Below are positions 13,772-28,656 of a DNA stretch of 64,000 nucleotides, one piece after another (the stretch's first letter is position 1; every line of letters begins with the position of its first letter). Source of the DNA: Planococcus citri (lineage: Eukaryota; Arthropoda; Insecta; Hemiptera; Pseudococcidae); NCBI RefSeq assembly GCF_950023065.1, contig NC_088679.1, positions 54,436,001 through 54,500,000 on the forward strand. Reading direction: 5' to 3'. The translations under genes and the position numbers were made by a program. A model generated the notes under the pieces. The model was not told where the DNA came from, searched no databases, and was given only the letters and a program-made list of their open reading frames with translations.

Positions 13772-16700
13772 TTTGATATTTCTTGAAAATCACTGACCAA
13801 GTCTCCACAAATCATAGGTGCTTTGTAGGTTGAAATTCTTGCATTTTTTTTTCATTCACAAAATGCCGTACTCAACTCATACGGCCATTTTGATATCTCT
13901 TGAAAATCACTGACCAAGTCTCCACAAATCATAGGTGCTTGGTATGTGGAAATTTTCACCTTTTTCCATCATTCACAAAATGCCGTACTCAACTCATAGG
14001 GCCATTTTGATATTTCTTGAAAATCACTGACCAAGTCTCCACAAATCATAGGTGCTTGGTAAGTGGAAATTTTCACCTTTTTCCATCATTCACAAAATGC
14101 CGTACTCAACTCATAGGGCCATTTTGATATTTCTTGAAAATCACTGACCAAGTCTCCACAAATCATAGGTGCTTGGTAAGTGGAAATTTTCACCTTTTTC
14201 CATCATTCACAAAATGCCGTACTCAACTCACACGGCCATTTTGATATTTCTTGAAAATCACTGACCAAGTCTCCACAAATCATAGGTGCTTGGTAAGTGG
14301 AAATTTTCACCTTTTTCCATCATTCACAAAATGCTGTACTCAACTCATACGGCCATTTTGATATCTCTTGAAAATCACCGACCAAGTCTCCACAAATCAT
14401 AGGTGCTTGGTAAGTGGAAATTTTCACCCTTTTTCCATCATTCACAAAATGCCATACTCAACTCATATGGCCATTTTGATATCTCTTGAGAATCACTGAC
14501 CAAGTCTCCACAAATCATAGGCGCTTGGTAAGTGGAAATTTTCACCTTTTTCCATCATTCACAAAATGCCGTACCTACTCAACTCATACGGCCATTTTGA
14601 TATCTCTTGAAAATCACTGACCAAGTCTCCACAAATCATAGGTGCTTGGTAAGTGGAAATTTTCACCTTTTTCCATCATTCACAAAATGCCGTACTCAAC
14701 TCATAGGGCCATTTTGATATTTCTTGAAAATCACTGACCAAGTCTCCACAAATCATAGGTGCTTGGTAAGTGGTAATTTTCACCTTTTTCCATCATTCAC
14801 AAAATGCCGTACTCAACTCATACGGCCATTTTGATATTTCTTGAAAATCACTGACCAAGTCTCCACAAATCATAGGTGCTTGGTAAGTGGAAATTTTCAC
14901 CTTTTTCCATCATTCACAAAATGCAGTACTCAACTCATACGGCCATTTTGATATCTCTTGAAAATCACTGACCAAGTCTCCACAAATCATAGGTGCTTGG
15001 TAAGTGGATATTTTCACCTTTTTCCATCATTCACAAAATGCCGTACTCAACTCATACGGCCATTTTGATATCTCTTGAAAATCACGGACCAAGTCTCCAC
15101 AAATCATAGGTGCTTGGTAAGTGGAAATTTTCACCTTTTTCCATCATTCACAAAATGCCGTACTCAACTCATACGGCCATTTTGATATTTCTTGAAAATC
15201 ACTGACCAAGTCTCCACAAATCATAGGTGCTTGGTAAGTGGAAATTTTCACCTTTTTCCATCATTCACAAAATGCCGTACTCAACTCATAGGGCCATTTT
15301 GATATTTCTTGAAAATCACTGACCAAGTCTCCACAAACCATAGGTGCTTGGTAAGTGGAAATTTTCACCTTTTTCCATCATTCACAAAATGCCATACCTA
15401 CTCAACTCATAGGGCCATTTTGATATTTCTTGAAAATCACTGACCAAGTCTCCACAAATCATAGATGCTTGGTAAGTGGAAATTTTCACCTTTTTCCATC
15501 ATTCACAAAATGCCATACTCAACTCATACGGCCATTTTGATATTTCTTGAAAATCACTGACCAAGTCTCCACAAATCATAGGTGCTTGGTAAGTGGAAAT
15601 TTTCACCTTTTTCCATCATTCACAAAATGCCGTACCTACTCAACTCATAGGGCCATTTTGATATTTCTTGAAAATCACTGACCAAGTCTCCACAAATCAT
15701 AGGTGCTTGGTAAGTGGAAATTTTCACCTTTTTCCATCATTCACAAAATGCCGTACCTACTCAACTCATACGGCCATTTTGATATTTCTTGAAAATCACT
15801 GACCAAGTCTCCACAAATCATAGGTGCTTGGTAAGTGGAAATTTTCACCTTTTTCCATCATTCACAAAATGCCGTACTCAACTCATACGGCCATTTTGAT
15901 ATTTCTTGAAAATCACTGACCAAGTCTCCACAAAGCATAGGTGCTTGGTAAGTGGATATTTTCACCTTTTTCCATCATTCACAAAATGCCGTACTCAACT
16001 CATAGGGCCATTTTGATATTTCTTGAAAATCACTGACCAAGTCTCCACAAATCATAGGTGCTTGGTAACCGGAAATTTTCACCTTTTTCCATCATTCACA
16101 AAATACCGTACTCAACTCACACAGCCATTTTGATATTTCTTGAAAATCACTGACCAAGTCTCCACAAATCATAGGTGCTTGGTAAGTGGAAATTTTCACC
16201 TTTTTCCATCATTCACAAAATGCCGTACTCAACTCATAGGGCCATTTTGATATTTCTTGAAAATCACTGACCAAGTCTCCACAAATCATAGGTGCTTTGT
16301 AGGTTGAAATTCTTGCATTTTTTTTTCATTCACAAAATGCTGTACTCAACTCATACGGCCATTTTGATATCTCTTGAAAATCACTGACCAAGTCTCCACA
16401 AATCATAGGTGCTTGGTATGTGGAAATTTTCACCTTTTTCCATCATTCACAAAATGCCGTACTCAACTCATAGGGCCATTTTGATATTTCTTGAAAATCA
16501 CTGACCAAGTCTCCACAAATCATAGGTGCTTGGTAAGTGGAAATTTTCACCTTTTTCCATCATTCACAAAATGCCGTACTCAACTCATAGGGCCATTTTG
16601 ATATTTCTTGAAAATCACTGACCAAGTCTCCACAAATCATAGGTGCTTGGTAAGTGGAAATTTTCACCTTTTTCCATCATTCACAAAATGCCGTACTCAA

Positions 16701-18375
16701 CTCACACGGCCATTTTGATATTTCTTGAAAATCACTGACCAAGTCTCCACAAATCATAGGTGCTTGGTAAGTGGAAATTTTCACCTTTTTCCATCATTCA
16801 CAAAATGCTGTACTCAACTCATACGGCCATTTTGATATCTCTTGAAAATCACCGACCAAGTCTCCACAAATCATAGGTGCTTGGTAAGTGGAAATTTTCA
16901 CCCTTTTTCCATCATTCACAAAATGCCATACTCAACTCATATGGCCATTTTGATATCTCTTGAGAATCACTGACCAAGTCTCCACAAATCATAGGCGCTT
17001 GGTAAGTGGAAATTTTCACCTTTTTCCATCATTCACAAAATGCCGTACCTACTCAACTCATACGGCCATTTTGATATCTCTTGAAAATCACTGACCAAGT
17101 CTCCACAAATCATAGGTGCTTGGTAAGTGGAAATTTTCACCTTTTTCCATCATTCACAAAATGCCGTACTCAACTCATAGGGCCATTTTGATATTTCTTG
17201 AAAATCACTGACCAAGTCTCCACAAATCATAGGTGCTTGGTAAGTGGTAATTTTCACCTTTTTCCATCATTCACAAAATGCCGTACTCAACTCATACGGC
17301 CATTTTGATATTTCTTGAAAATCACTGACCAAGTCTCCACAAATCATAGGTGCTTGGTAAGTGGAAATTTTCACCTTTTTCCATCATTCACAAAATGCAG
17401 TACTCAACTCATACAGCCATTTTGATATCTCTTGAAAATCACTGACCAAGTCTCCACAAATCATAGGTGCTTGGTAAGTGGATATTTTCACCTTTTTCCA
17501 TCATTCACAAAATGCCGTACTCAACTCATACGGCCATTTTGATATCTCTTGAAAATCACGGACCAAGTCTCCACAAATCATAGGTGCTTGGTAAGTGGAA
17601 ATTTTCACCTTTTTCCATCATTCACAAAATGCCGTACTCAACTCATACGGCCATTTTGATATTTCTTGAAAATCACTGACCAAGTCTCCACAAATCATAG
17701 GTGCTTGGTAAGTGGAAATTTTCACCTTTTTCCATCATTCACAAAATGCAGTACTCAACTCATACGGCCATTTTGATATCTCTTGAAAATCACTGACCAA
17801 GTCTCCACAAATCATAGGTGCTTGGTAAGTGGAAATTTTCACCTTTTTCCATCATTCACAAAATGCCATACCTACTCAACTCATAGGGCCATTTTGATAT
17901 TTCTTGAAAATCACTGACCAAGTCTCCACAAATCATAGATGCTTGGTAAGTGGAAATTTTCACCTTTTTCCATCATTCACAAAATGCCATACTCAACTCA
18001 TACGGCCATTTTGATATTTCTTGAAAATCACTGACCAAGTCTCCACAAATCATAGGTGCTTGGTAAGTGGAAATTTTCACCTTTTTCCATCATTCACAAA
18101 ATGCCGTACTCAACTCATAGGGCCATTTTGATATTTCTTGAAAATCACTGACCAAGTCTCCACAAATCATAGGTGCTTGGTAACCGGAAATTTTCACCTT
18201 TTTCCATCATTCACAAAATACCGTACTCAACTCACACAGCCATTTTGATATTTCTTGAAAATCACTGACCAAGTCTCCACAAATCATAGGTGCTTGGTAA
18301 GTGGAAATTTTCACCTTTTTCCATCATTCACAAAATGCCGTACTCAACTCATAGGGCCATTTTGATATTTCTTGA
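13772..18375. repeat. Higher-order repeat, 2,474-bp unit and a shortened second copy
   Basis: Rare variants recur at a constant offset of 2,474 bp: tggtaattt at 14771 and 17245, atcacgg at 15081 and 17555, and the gctttgtagg class at about 13820 and 16294. The unit has 21 monomers, and 16 x 117 + 4 x 121 + 118 = 2,474 fits exactly. The second copy is shorter: the ggtaaccgg variant at 16064 recurs at 18179, an offset of 2,115. That is 359 bp less, equal to two 121-bp monomers and one 117-bp monomer. The second copy therefore lost exactly three monomers after duplication. Confidence 0.85.
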
Positions 18376-21300
18376 AAATCACTGACCAAGTCTCCACAAA
18401 TCATAGGTGCTATGTAGGTTGAAATTCTTGCATTTTTTTTTCATTCACAAAATGCCGTACTCAACTCATACGGCCATTTTGATATCTCTTGAAAATCACT
18501 GACCAAGTCTCCACAAATCATAGGTGCTTGGTATGTGGAAATTTTCACCTTTTTCCATCATTCACAAAATGCCGTACTCAACTCATAGGGCCATTTTGAT
18601 ATTTCTTGAAAATCACTGACCAAGTCTCCACAAATCATAGGTGCTTGGTAAGTGGAAATTTTCACCTTTTTCCATCATTCACAAAATGCCGTACTCAACT
18701 CATAGGGCCATTTTGATATTTCTTGAAAATCACTGACCAAGTCTCCACAAATCATAGGTGCTTGGTAAGTGGAAATTTTCACCTTTTTCCATCATTCACA
18801 AAATGCCGTACCTACTCAACTCATAGGGCCATTTTGATATTTCTTGAAAATCACTGACCAAGTCTCCACAAATCATAGGTGCTTGGTAAGTGGAAATTTT
18901 CACCTTTTTCCATCATTCACAAAATGCCGTACTCAACTCATACGGCCATTTTGATATCTCTTGAAAATCACTGACCAAGTCTCCACAAATCATAGGTGCT
19001 TGGTAAGTGGAAATTTTCACCTTTTTCCATCATTCACAAAATGCCGTACCTACTCAACTCATAGGGCCATTTTGATATTTCTTGAAAATCACTGACCAAG
19101 TCTCCACAAATCATAGGTGCTTGGTAAGTGGAAATTTTCACCTTTTTCCATCATTCACAAAATGCCGTACTCAACTCATACGGCCATTTTGATATTTCTT
19201 GAAAATCACTGACCAAGTCTCCACAAATCATAGGTGCTTGGTAAGTGGAAATTTTCACCTTTTTCCATCATTCACAAAATGCCGTACTCAACTCACACGG
19301 CCATTTTGATATTTCTTGAAAATCACTGACCAAGTCTCCACAAATCATAGGTGCTTGGTAAGTGGAAATTTTCACCTTTTTCCATCATTCACAAAATGCC
19401 GTACTCAACTCATACGGCCATTTTGATATCTCTTGAAAATCACCGACCAAGTCTCCACAAATCATAGGTGCTTGGTAAGTGGAAATTTTCACCCTTTTTC
19501 CATCATTCACAAAATGCCGTACTCAACTCATAGGGCCATTTTGATATTTCTTGAAAATCACTGACCAAGTCTCCACAAATCATAGGTGCTTGGTAAGTGG
19601 TAATTTTCACCTTTTTCCATCATTCACAAAATGCCGTACTCAACTCATACGGCCATTTTGATATTTCTTGAAAATCACTGACCAAGTCTCCACAAATCAT
19701 AGGTGCTTGGTAAGTGGAAATTTTCACCTTTTTCCATCATTCACAAAATGCAGTACTCAACTCATACGGCCATTTTGATATCTCTTGAAAATCACTGACC
19801 AAGTCTCCACAAATCATAGGTGCTTGGTAAGTGGATATTTTCACCTTTTTCCATCATTCACAAAATGCCATACTCAACTCATACGCCCATTTTGATATCT
19901 CTTGAAAATCACTGACCAAGTCTCCACAAATCATAGGTGCTTGGTATGTGGAAATTTTCACCTTTTTCCATCATTCACAAAATGCCGTACTCAACTCATA
20001 CAGCCATTTTGATATTTCTTGAAAATCACTGACCAAGTCTCCACAAATCATAGGTGCTTGGTAAGTGGAAATTTTCACCTTTTTCCATCATTCACAAAAT
20101 GCCGTACTCAACTCATAGGGCCATTTTGATATTTCTTGAAAATCACTGACCAAGTCTCCACAAATCATAGGTGCTTGGTAAGTGGAAATTTTCACCTTTT
20201 TCCATCATTCACAAAATGCCGTACTCAACTCACACGGCCATTTTGATATTTCTTGAAAATCACTGACCAAGTCTCCACAAATCATAGGTGCTTGGTAAGT
20301 GGAAATTTTCACCTTTTTCCATCATTCACAAAATGCCGTACTCAACTCATAGGGCCATTTTGATATTTCTTGAAAATCACTGACCAAGTCTCCACAAATC
20401 ATAGGTGCTTGGTAAGTGGAAATTTTCACCTTTTTCCATCATTCACAAAATGCCGTACTCAACTCACACGGCCATTTTGATATCTCTTGAAAATCACTGA
20501 CCAAGTCTCCACAAATCATAGGTGCTTGGTATGTGGAAATTTTCACCTTTTTCCATCATTCACAAAATGCCGTACTCAACTCATACGGCCATTTTGATAT
20601 TTCTTGAAAATCACTGACCAAGTCTCCACAAATCATAGGTGCTTGGTAAGTGGAAATTTTCACCTTTTTCCATCATTCACAAAATGCCGTACTCAACTCA
20701 TACGGCCATTTTGATATCTCTTGAGAATCACTGACCAAGTCTCCACAAATCATAGGTGCTTGGTAAGTGGAAATTTTCACCTTTTTCCATCATTCACAAA
20801 ATGCCGTACCTACTCAACTCATAGGGCCATTTTGATATTTCTTGAAAATCACTGACCAAGTCTCCACAAATCATAGGTGCTTGGTAAGTGGAAATTTTCA
20901 CCTTTTTCCATCATTCACAAAATGCCGTACCTACTCAACTCATAGGGCCATTTTGATATTTCTTGAAAATCACTGACCAAGTCTCCACAAATCATAGGTG
21001 CTTGGTAAGTGGAAATTTTCACCTTTTTTCATCATTCACAAAATGCCGTACCTACTCAACTCATAGGGCCATTTTGATATTTCTTGAAAATCACTGACCA
21101 AGTCTCCACAAATCATAGGTGCTTGGTAAGTGGAAATTTTCACTTTTTTCCATCATTCACAAAATGCCGTACCTACTCAACTCATAGGGCCATTTTGATA
21201 TTTCTTGAAAATCACTGACCAAGTCTCCACAAATCATAGGTGCTTGGTAAGTGGAAATTTTCACCTTTTTCCATCATTCACAAAATGCCGTACCTACTCA

Positions 21301-22089
21301 ACTCATACGGCCATTTTGATATTTCTTGAAAATCACTGACCAAGTCTCCACAAATCATAGGTGCTTGGTAAGTGGAAATTTTCACCTTTTTCCATCATTC
21401 ACAAAATGCCGTACTCAACTCATACGGCCATTTTGATATTTCTTGAAAATCACTGACCAAGTCTCCACAAATCATAGGTGCTTGGTAAGTGGAAATTTTC
21501 ACCTTTTTCCATCATTCACAAAATGCCGTACTCAACTCATAGGGCCATTTTGATATTTCTTGAAAATCACTGACCAAGTCTCCACAAATCATAGGTGCTT
21601 TGTAGGTTGAAATTCTTGCATTTTTTTTTCATTCACAAAATGCCGTACTCAACTCATAGGGCCATTTTGATATTTCTTGAAAATCACTGACCAAGTCTCC
21701 ACAAATCATAGGTGCTTGGTAAGTGGTAATTTTCACCTTTTTCCATCATTCACAAAATGCCGTACCTACTCAACTCATAGGGCCATTTTGATATTTCTTG
21801 AAAATCACTGACCAAGTCTCCACAAATCATAGGTGCTTGGTAAGTGGAAATTTTCACCTTTTTCCATCATTCACAAAATGCCGTACTCAACTCATACGGC
21901 CATTTTGATATCTCTTGAAAATCACTGACCAAGTATCCACAAATCATAGGTGCTTGGTAAGTGGAAATTTTCACCTTTTTCCATCATTCACAAAATGCCG
22001 TACTCAACTCATACGGCCATTTTGATATTTCTTGAGAATCACTGACCAAGTCTCCACAAATCATAGGTGCTTGGTAAGTGGAAATTTTC

Positions 22090-25000
22090 ACCTTTTTCCA
22101 TCATTCACAAAATGCCGTACTCAACTCATACGGCCATTTTGATATCTCTTGAAAATCACTGACCAAGTCTCCACAAATCATAGGTGCTTGGTAAGTGGAA
22201 ATTTTCACCTTTTTCCATCATTCACAAAATGCCGTACTCAACTCATACGGCCATTTTGATATCTCTTGAAAATCACTGACCAAGTCTCCACAAATCATAG
22301 GTGCTTGGTAAGTGGAAATTTTCACCTTTTTCCATCATTCACAAAATGCCGTACTCAACTCATACGGCCATTTTGATATTTCTTGAAAATCACTGACCAA
22401 GTCTCCACAAATCATAGGTGCTTGGTAAGTGGAAATTTTCACCTTTTTCCATCATTCACAAAATGCCGTACTCAACTCATAGGGCCATTTTGATATTTCT
22501 TGAAAATCACTGACCAAGTCTCCACAAATCATAGGTGCTTTGTAGGTTGAAATTCTTGCATTTTTTTTTCATTCACAAAATGCCGTACTCAACTCATAGG
22601 GCCATTTTGATATTTCTTGAAAATCACTGACCAAGTCTCCACAAATCATAGGTGCTTGGTAAGTGGTAATTTTCACCTTTTTCCATCATTCACAAAATGC
22701 CGTACCTACTCAACTCATAGGGCCATTTTGATATTTCTTGAAAATCACTGACCAAGTCTCCACAAATCATAGGTGCTTGGTAAGTGGAAATTTTCACCTT
22801 TTTCCATCATTCACAAAATGCCGTACTCAACTCATACGGCCATTTTGATATCTCTTGAAAATCACTGACCAAGTATCCACAAATCATAGGTGCTTGGTAA
22901 GTGGAAATTTTCACCTTTTTCCATCATTCACAAAATGCCGTACTCAACTCATACGGCCATTTTGATATTTCTTGAGAATCACTGACCAAGTCTCCACAAA
23001 TCATAGGTGCTTGGTAAGTGGAAATTTTCACCTTTTTCCATCATTCACAAAATGCCGTACTCAACTCATACGGCCATTTTGATATCTCTTGAAAATCACT
23101 GACCAAGTCTCCACAAATCATAGGTGCTTGGTAAGTGGAAATTTTCACCTTTTTCCATCATTCACAAAATGCCGTACCTACTCAACTCATAGGGCCATTT
23201 TGATATTTCTTGAAAATCACTGACCAAGTCTCCACAAATCATAGGTGCTTGGTAAGTGGAAATTTTCACCTTTTTCCATCATTCACAAAATGCCGTACCT
23301 ACTCAACTCATAGGGCCATTTTGATATTTCTTGAAAATCACTGACCAAGTCTCCACAAATCATAGGTGCTTGGTAAGTGGAAATTTTCACCTTTTTCCAT
23401 CATTCACAAAATGCCGTACTCAACTCATACGGCCATTTTGATATCTCTTGAAAATCACTGACCAAGTCTCCACAAATCATAGGTGCTTGGTAAGTGGAAA
23501 TTTTCACCTTTTTCCATCATTCACAAAATGCCGTACCTACTCAACTCATAGGGCCATTTTGATATTTCTTGAAAATCACTGACCAAGTCTCCACAAATCA
23601 TAGGTGCTTGGTAAGTGGAAATTTTCACCTTTTTCCATCATTCACAAAATGCCGTACCTACTCAACTCATAGGGCCATTTTGATATTTCTTGAAAATCAC
23701 TGACCAAGTCTCCACAAATCATAGGTGCTTGGTAAGTGGAAATTTTCACCTTTTTCCATCATTCACAAAATGCCGTACTCAACTCATACGGCCATTTTGA
23801 TATCTCTTGAAAATCACTGACCAAGTCTCCACAAATCATAGGTGCTTGGTAAGTGGAAATTTTCACCTTTTTCCATCATTCACAAAATGCCGTACTCAAC
23901 TCATACGGCCATTTTGATATCTCTTGAAAATCACTGACCAAGTCTCCACAAATCATAGGTGCTTGGTAAGTGGAAATTTTCACCTTTTTCCATCATTCAC
24001 AAAATGCCGTACCTACTCAACTCATAGGGCCATTTTGATATTTCTTGAAAATCACTGACCAAGTCTCCACAAATCATAGGTGCTTGGTAAGTGGAAATTT
24101 TCACCTTTTTCCAGCATTCACAAAATGCCGTACCTACTCAACTCATAGGGCCATTTTGATATTTCTTGAAAATCACTGACCAAGTCTCCACAAATCATAG
24201 GTGCTTGGTAAGTGGAAATTTTCACCTTTTTCCATCATTCACAAAATGCCGTACTCAACTCATACGGCCATTTTGATATTTCTTGAAAATCACTGACCAA
24301 GTCTCCACAAATCATAGGTGCTTGGTAAGTGGAAATTTTCACCTTTTTCCATCATTCACAAAATGCCGTACTCAACTCATAGGGCCATTTTGATATTTCT
24401 TGAAAATCACTGACCAAGTCTCCACAAATCATAGGTGCTTTGTAGGTTGAAATTCTTGCATTTTTTTTTCATTCACAAAATGCCGTACTCAACTCATAGG
24501 GCCATTTTGATATTTCTTGAAAATCACTGACCAAGTCTCCACAAATCATAGGTGCTTGGTAAGTGGTAATTTTCACCTTTTTCCATCATTCACAAAATGC
24601 CGTACCTACTCAACTCACAGGGCCATTTTGATATTTCTTGAAAATCACTGACCAAGTCTCCACAAATCATAGGTGCTTGGTAAGTGGAAATTTTCACCTT
24701 TTTCCATCATTCACAAAATGCCGTACTCAACTCATACGGCCATTTTGATATCTCTTGAAAATCACTGACCAAGTATCCACAAATCATAGGTGCTTGGTAA
24801 GTGGAAATTTTCACCTTTTTCCATCATTCACAAAATGCCGTACCTACTCAACTCATACGGCCATTTTGATATTTCTTGAAAATCACTGACCAAGTCTCCA
24901 CAAATCATAGGTGCTTTGTAGGTTGAAATTCTTGCATTTTTTTTTCATTCACAAAATGCCGTACTCAACTCATACGGCCATTTTGATATCTCTTGAAAAT

Positions 25001-28000
25001 CACTGACCAAGTCTCCACAAATCATAGGTGCTTGGTATGTGGAAATTTTCGCCTTTTTCCATCATTCACAAAATGCCGTACTCAACTCATACAGCCATTT
25101 TGATATTTCTTGAAAATCACTGACCAAGTCTCCACAAATCATAGGTGCTTGGTAAGTGGAAATTTTCACCTTTTTCCATCATTCACAAAATGCCGTACCT
25201 ACTCAACTCATAGGGCCATTTTGATATTTCTTGAAAATCACTGACCAAGTCTCCACAAATCATAGGTGCTTGGTAAGTGGAAATTTTCACCTTTTTCCAT
25301 CATTCACAAAATGCCGTACTCAACTCATACGGCCATTTTGATATCTCTTGAAAATCACTGACCAAGTATCCACAAATCATAGGTGCTTGGTAAGTGGAAA
25401 TTTTCACCTTTTTCCATCATTCACAAAATGCCGTACCTACTCAACTCATAGGGCCATTTTGATATTTCTTGAAAATCACTGACCAAGTCTCAACAAATCA
25501 TAGGTGCTTGGTAAGTGGAAATTTTCACCTTTTTCCATCATTCACAAAATGCCGTACCTACTCAACTCATACGGCCATTTTGATATTTCTTGAAAATCAC
25601 TGACCAAGTCTCCACAAATCATAGGTGCTTGGTAAGTGGAAATTTTCACCTTTTTCCATCATTCACAAAATGCCGTACCTACTCAACTCATACGGCCATT
25701 TTGATATTTCTTGAAAATCACTGACCAAGTCTCCACAAATCATAGGTGCTTGGTAAGTGGAAATTTTCACCTTTTTCCATCATTCACAAAATGCCGTACC
25801 TACTCAACTCATACGGCCATTTTGATATTTCTTGAAAATCACTGACCAAGTCTCCACAAATCATAGGTGCTTGGTAAGTGGAAATTTTCACCTTTTTCCA
25901 TCATTCACAAAATGCCATACTCAACTCATAGGGCCATTTTGATATTTCTTGAAAATCACTGACCAAGTCTCCACAAATCATAGGTGCTTGGTAAGTGGAA
26001 ATTTTCACCTTTTTCCATCATTCACAAAATGCCGTACTCAACTCATACGGCCATTTTGATATCTCTTGAAAATCACTGACCAAGTCTCCACAAATCATAG
26101 GTGCTTGGTAAGTGGAAATTTTCACCTTTTTCCATCATTCACAAAATGCCGTACCTACTCAACTCATAGGGCCATTTTGATATTTCTTGAAAATCACTGA
26201 CCAAGTCTCCACAAATCATAGGTGCTTGGTAAGTGGAAATTTTCACCTTTTTCCATCATTCACAAAATGCCGTACCTACTCAACTCATAGGGCCATTTTG
26301 ATATTTCTTGAAAATCACTGACCAAGTCTCCACAAATCATAGGTGCTTGGTAAGTGGAAATTTTCACCTTTTTCCATCATTCACAAAATGCCGTACTCAA
26401 CTCATACGGCCATTTTGATATCTCTTGAAAATCACTGACCAAGTCTCCACAAATCATAGGTGCTTGGTAAGTGGAAATTTTCACCTTTTTCCATCATTCA
26501 CAAAATGCCGTACTCAACTCATACGGCCATTTTGATATCTCTTGAAAATCACTGACCAAGTCTCCACAAATCATAGGTGCTTGGTAAGTGGAAATTTTCA
26601 CCTTTTTCCATCATTCACAAAATGCCGTACTCAACTCATACGGCCATTTTGATATTTCTTGAAAATCACTGACCAAGTCTCCACAAATCATAGGTGCTTG
26701 GTAAGTGGAAATTTTCACCTTTTTCCATCATTCACAAAATGCCGTACTCAACTCATAGGGCCATTTTGATATTTCTTGAAAATCACTGACCAAGTCTCCA
26801 CAAATCATAGGTGCTTTGTAGGTTGAAATTCTTGCATTTTTTTTTCATTCACAAAATGCCGTACTCAACTCATAGGGCCATTTTGATATTTCTTGAAAAT
26901 CACTGACCAAGTCTCCACAAATCATAGGTGCTTGGTAAGTGGTAATTTTCACCTTTTTCCATCATTCACAAAATGCCGTACCTACTCAACTCATAGGGCC
27001 ATTTTGATATTTCTTGAAAATCACTGACCAAGTCTCCACAAATCATAGGTGCTTGGTAAGTGGAAATTTTCACCTTTTTCCATCATTCACAAAATGCCGT
27101 ACTCAACTCATACGGCCATTTTGATATCTCTTGAAAATCACTGACCAAGTATCCACAAATCATAGGTGCTTGGTAAGTGGAAATTTTCACCTTTTTCCAT
27201 CATTCACAAAATGCCGTACTCAACTCATACGGCCATTTTGATATTTCTTGAGAATCACTGACCAAGTCTCCACAAATCATAGGTGCTTGGTAAGTGGAAA
27301 TTTTCACCTTTTTCCATCATTCACAAAATGCCGTACTCAACTCATACGGCCATTTTGATATCTCTTGAAAATCACTGACCAAGTCTCCACAAATCATAGG
27401 TGCTTGGTAAGTGGAAATTTTCACCTTTTTCCATCATTCACAAAATGCCGTACCTACTCAACTCATAGGGCCATTTTGATATTTCTTGAAAATCACTGAC
27501 CAAGTCTCCACAAATCATAGGTGCTTGGTAAGTGGAAATTTTCACCTTTTTCCATCATTCACAAAATGCCGTACCTACTCAACTCATAGGGCCATTTTGA
27601 TATTTCTTGAAAATCACTGACCAAGTCTCCACAAATCATAGGTGCTTGGTAAGTGGAAATTTTCACCTTTTTCCATCATTCACAAAATGCCGTACTCAAC
27701 TCATACGGCCATTTTGATATCTCTTGAAAATCACTGACCAAGTCTCCACAAATCATAGGTGCTTGGTAAGTGGAAATTTTCACCTTTTTCCATCATTCAC
27801 AAAATGCCGTACCTACTCAACTCATAGGGCCATTTTGATATTTCTTGAAAATCACTGACCAAGTCTCCACAAATCATAGGTGCTTGGTAAGTGGAAATTT
27901 TCACCTTTTTCCATCATTCACAAAATGCCGTACCTACTCAACTCATAGGGCCATTTTGATATTTCTTGAAAATCACTGACCAAGTCTCCACAAATCATAG

Positions 28001-28656
28001 GTGCTTGGTAAGTGGAAATTTTCACCTTTTTCCATCATTCACAAAATGCCGTACTCAACTCATACGGCCATTTTGATATCTCTTGAAAATCACTGACCAA
28101 GTCTCCACAAATCATAGGTGCTTGGTAAGTGGAAATTTTCACCTTTTTCCATCATTCACAAAATGCCGTACTCAACTCATACGGCCATTTTGATATCTCT
28201 TGAAAATCACTGACCAAGTCTCCACAAATCATAGGTGCTTGGTAAGTGGAAATTTTCACCTTTTTCCATCATTCACAAAATGCCGTACCTACTCAACTCA
28301 TAGGGCCATTTTGATATTTCTTGAAAATCACTGACCAAGTCTCCACAAATCATAGGTGCTTGGTAAGTGGAAATTTTCACCTTTTTCCAGCATTCACAAA
28401 ATGCCGTACCTACTCAACTCATAGGGCCATTTTGATATTTCTTGAAAATCACTGACCAAGTCTCCACAAATCATAGGTGCTTGGTAAGTGGAAATTTTCA
28501 CCTTTTTCCATCATTCACAAAATGCCGTACTCAACTCATACGGCCATTTTGATATTTCTTGAAAATCACTGACCAAGTCTCCACAAATCATAGGTGCTTG
28601 GTAAGTGGAAATTTTCACCTTTTTCCATCATTCACAAAATGCCGTACTCAACTCAT
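22090..28656. repeat. Higher-order repeat, 4,276-bp offset (36 monomers)
   Basis: At least four independent variants recur at the same 4,276-bp offset: tgtaggttga at 22541 and 26817, aagtggtaat at 22661 and 26937, aagtatccac at 22871 and 27147, and the unique substitution in ccagcatt at 24114 and 28390. 4,276 equals 36 x 117 + 16 x 4, and I count sixteen 121-bp monomers in one period. Similarity holds for roughly 2.3 kb (about 22090-24380 against 26366-28656), then the monomer order diverges at both ends. A shorter 940-bp period (8 monomers, one of 121 bp) is nested at 21601/22541. Confidence 0.85.
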
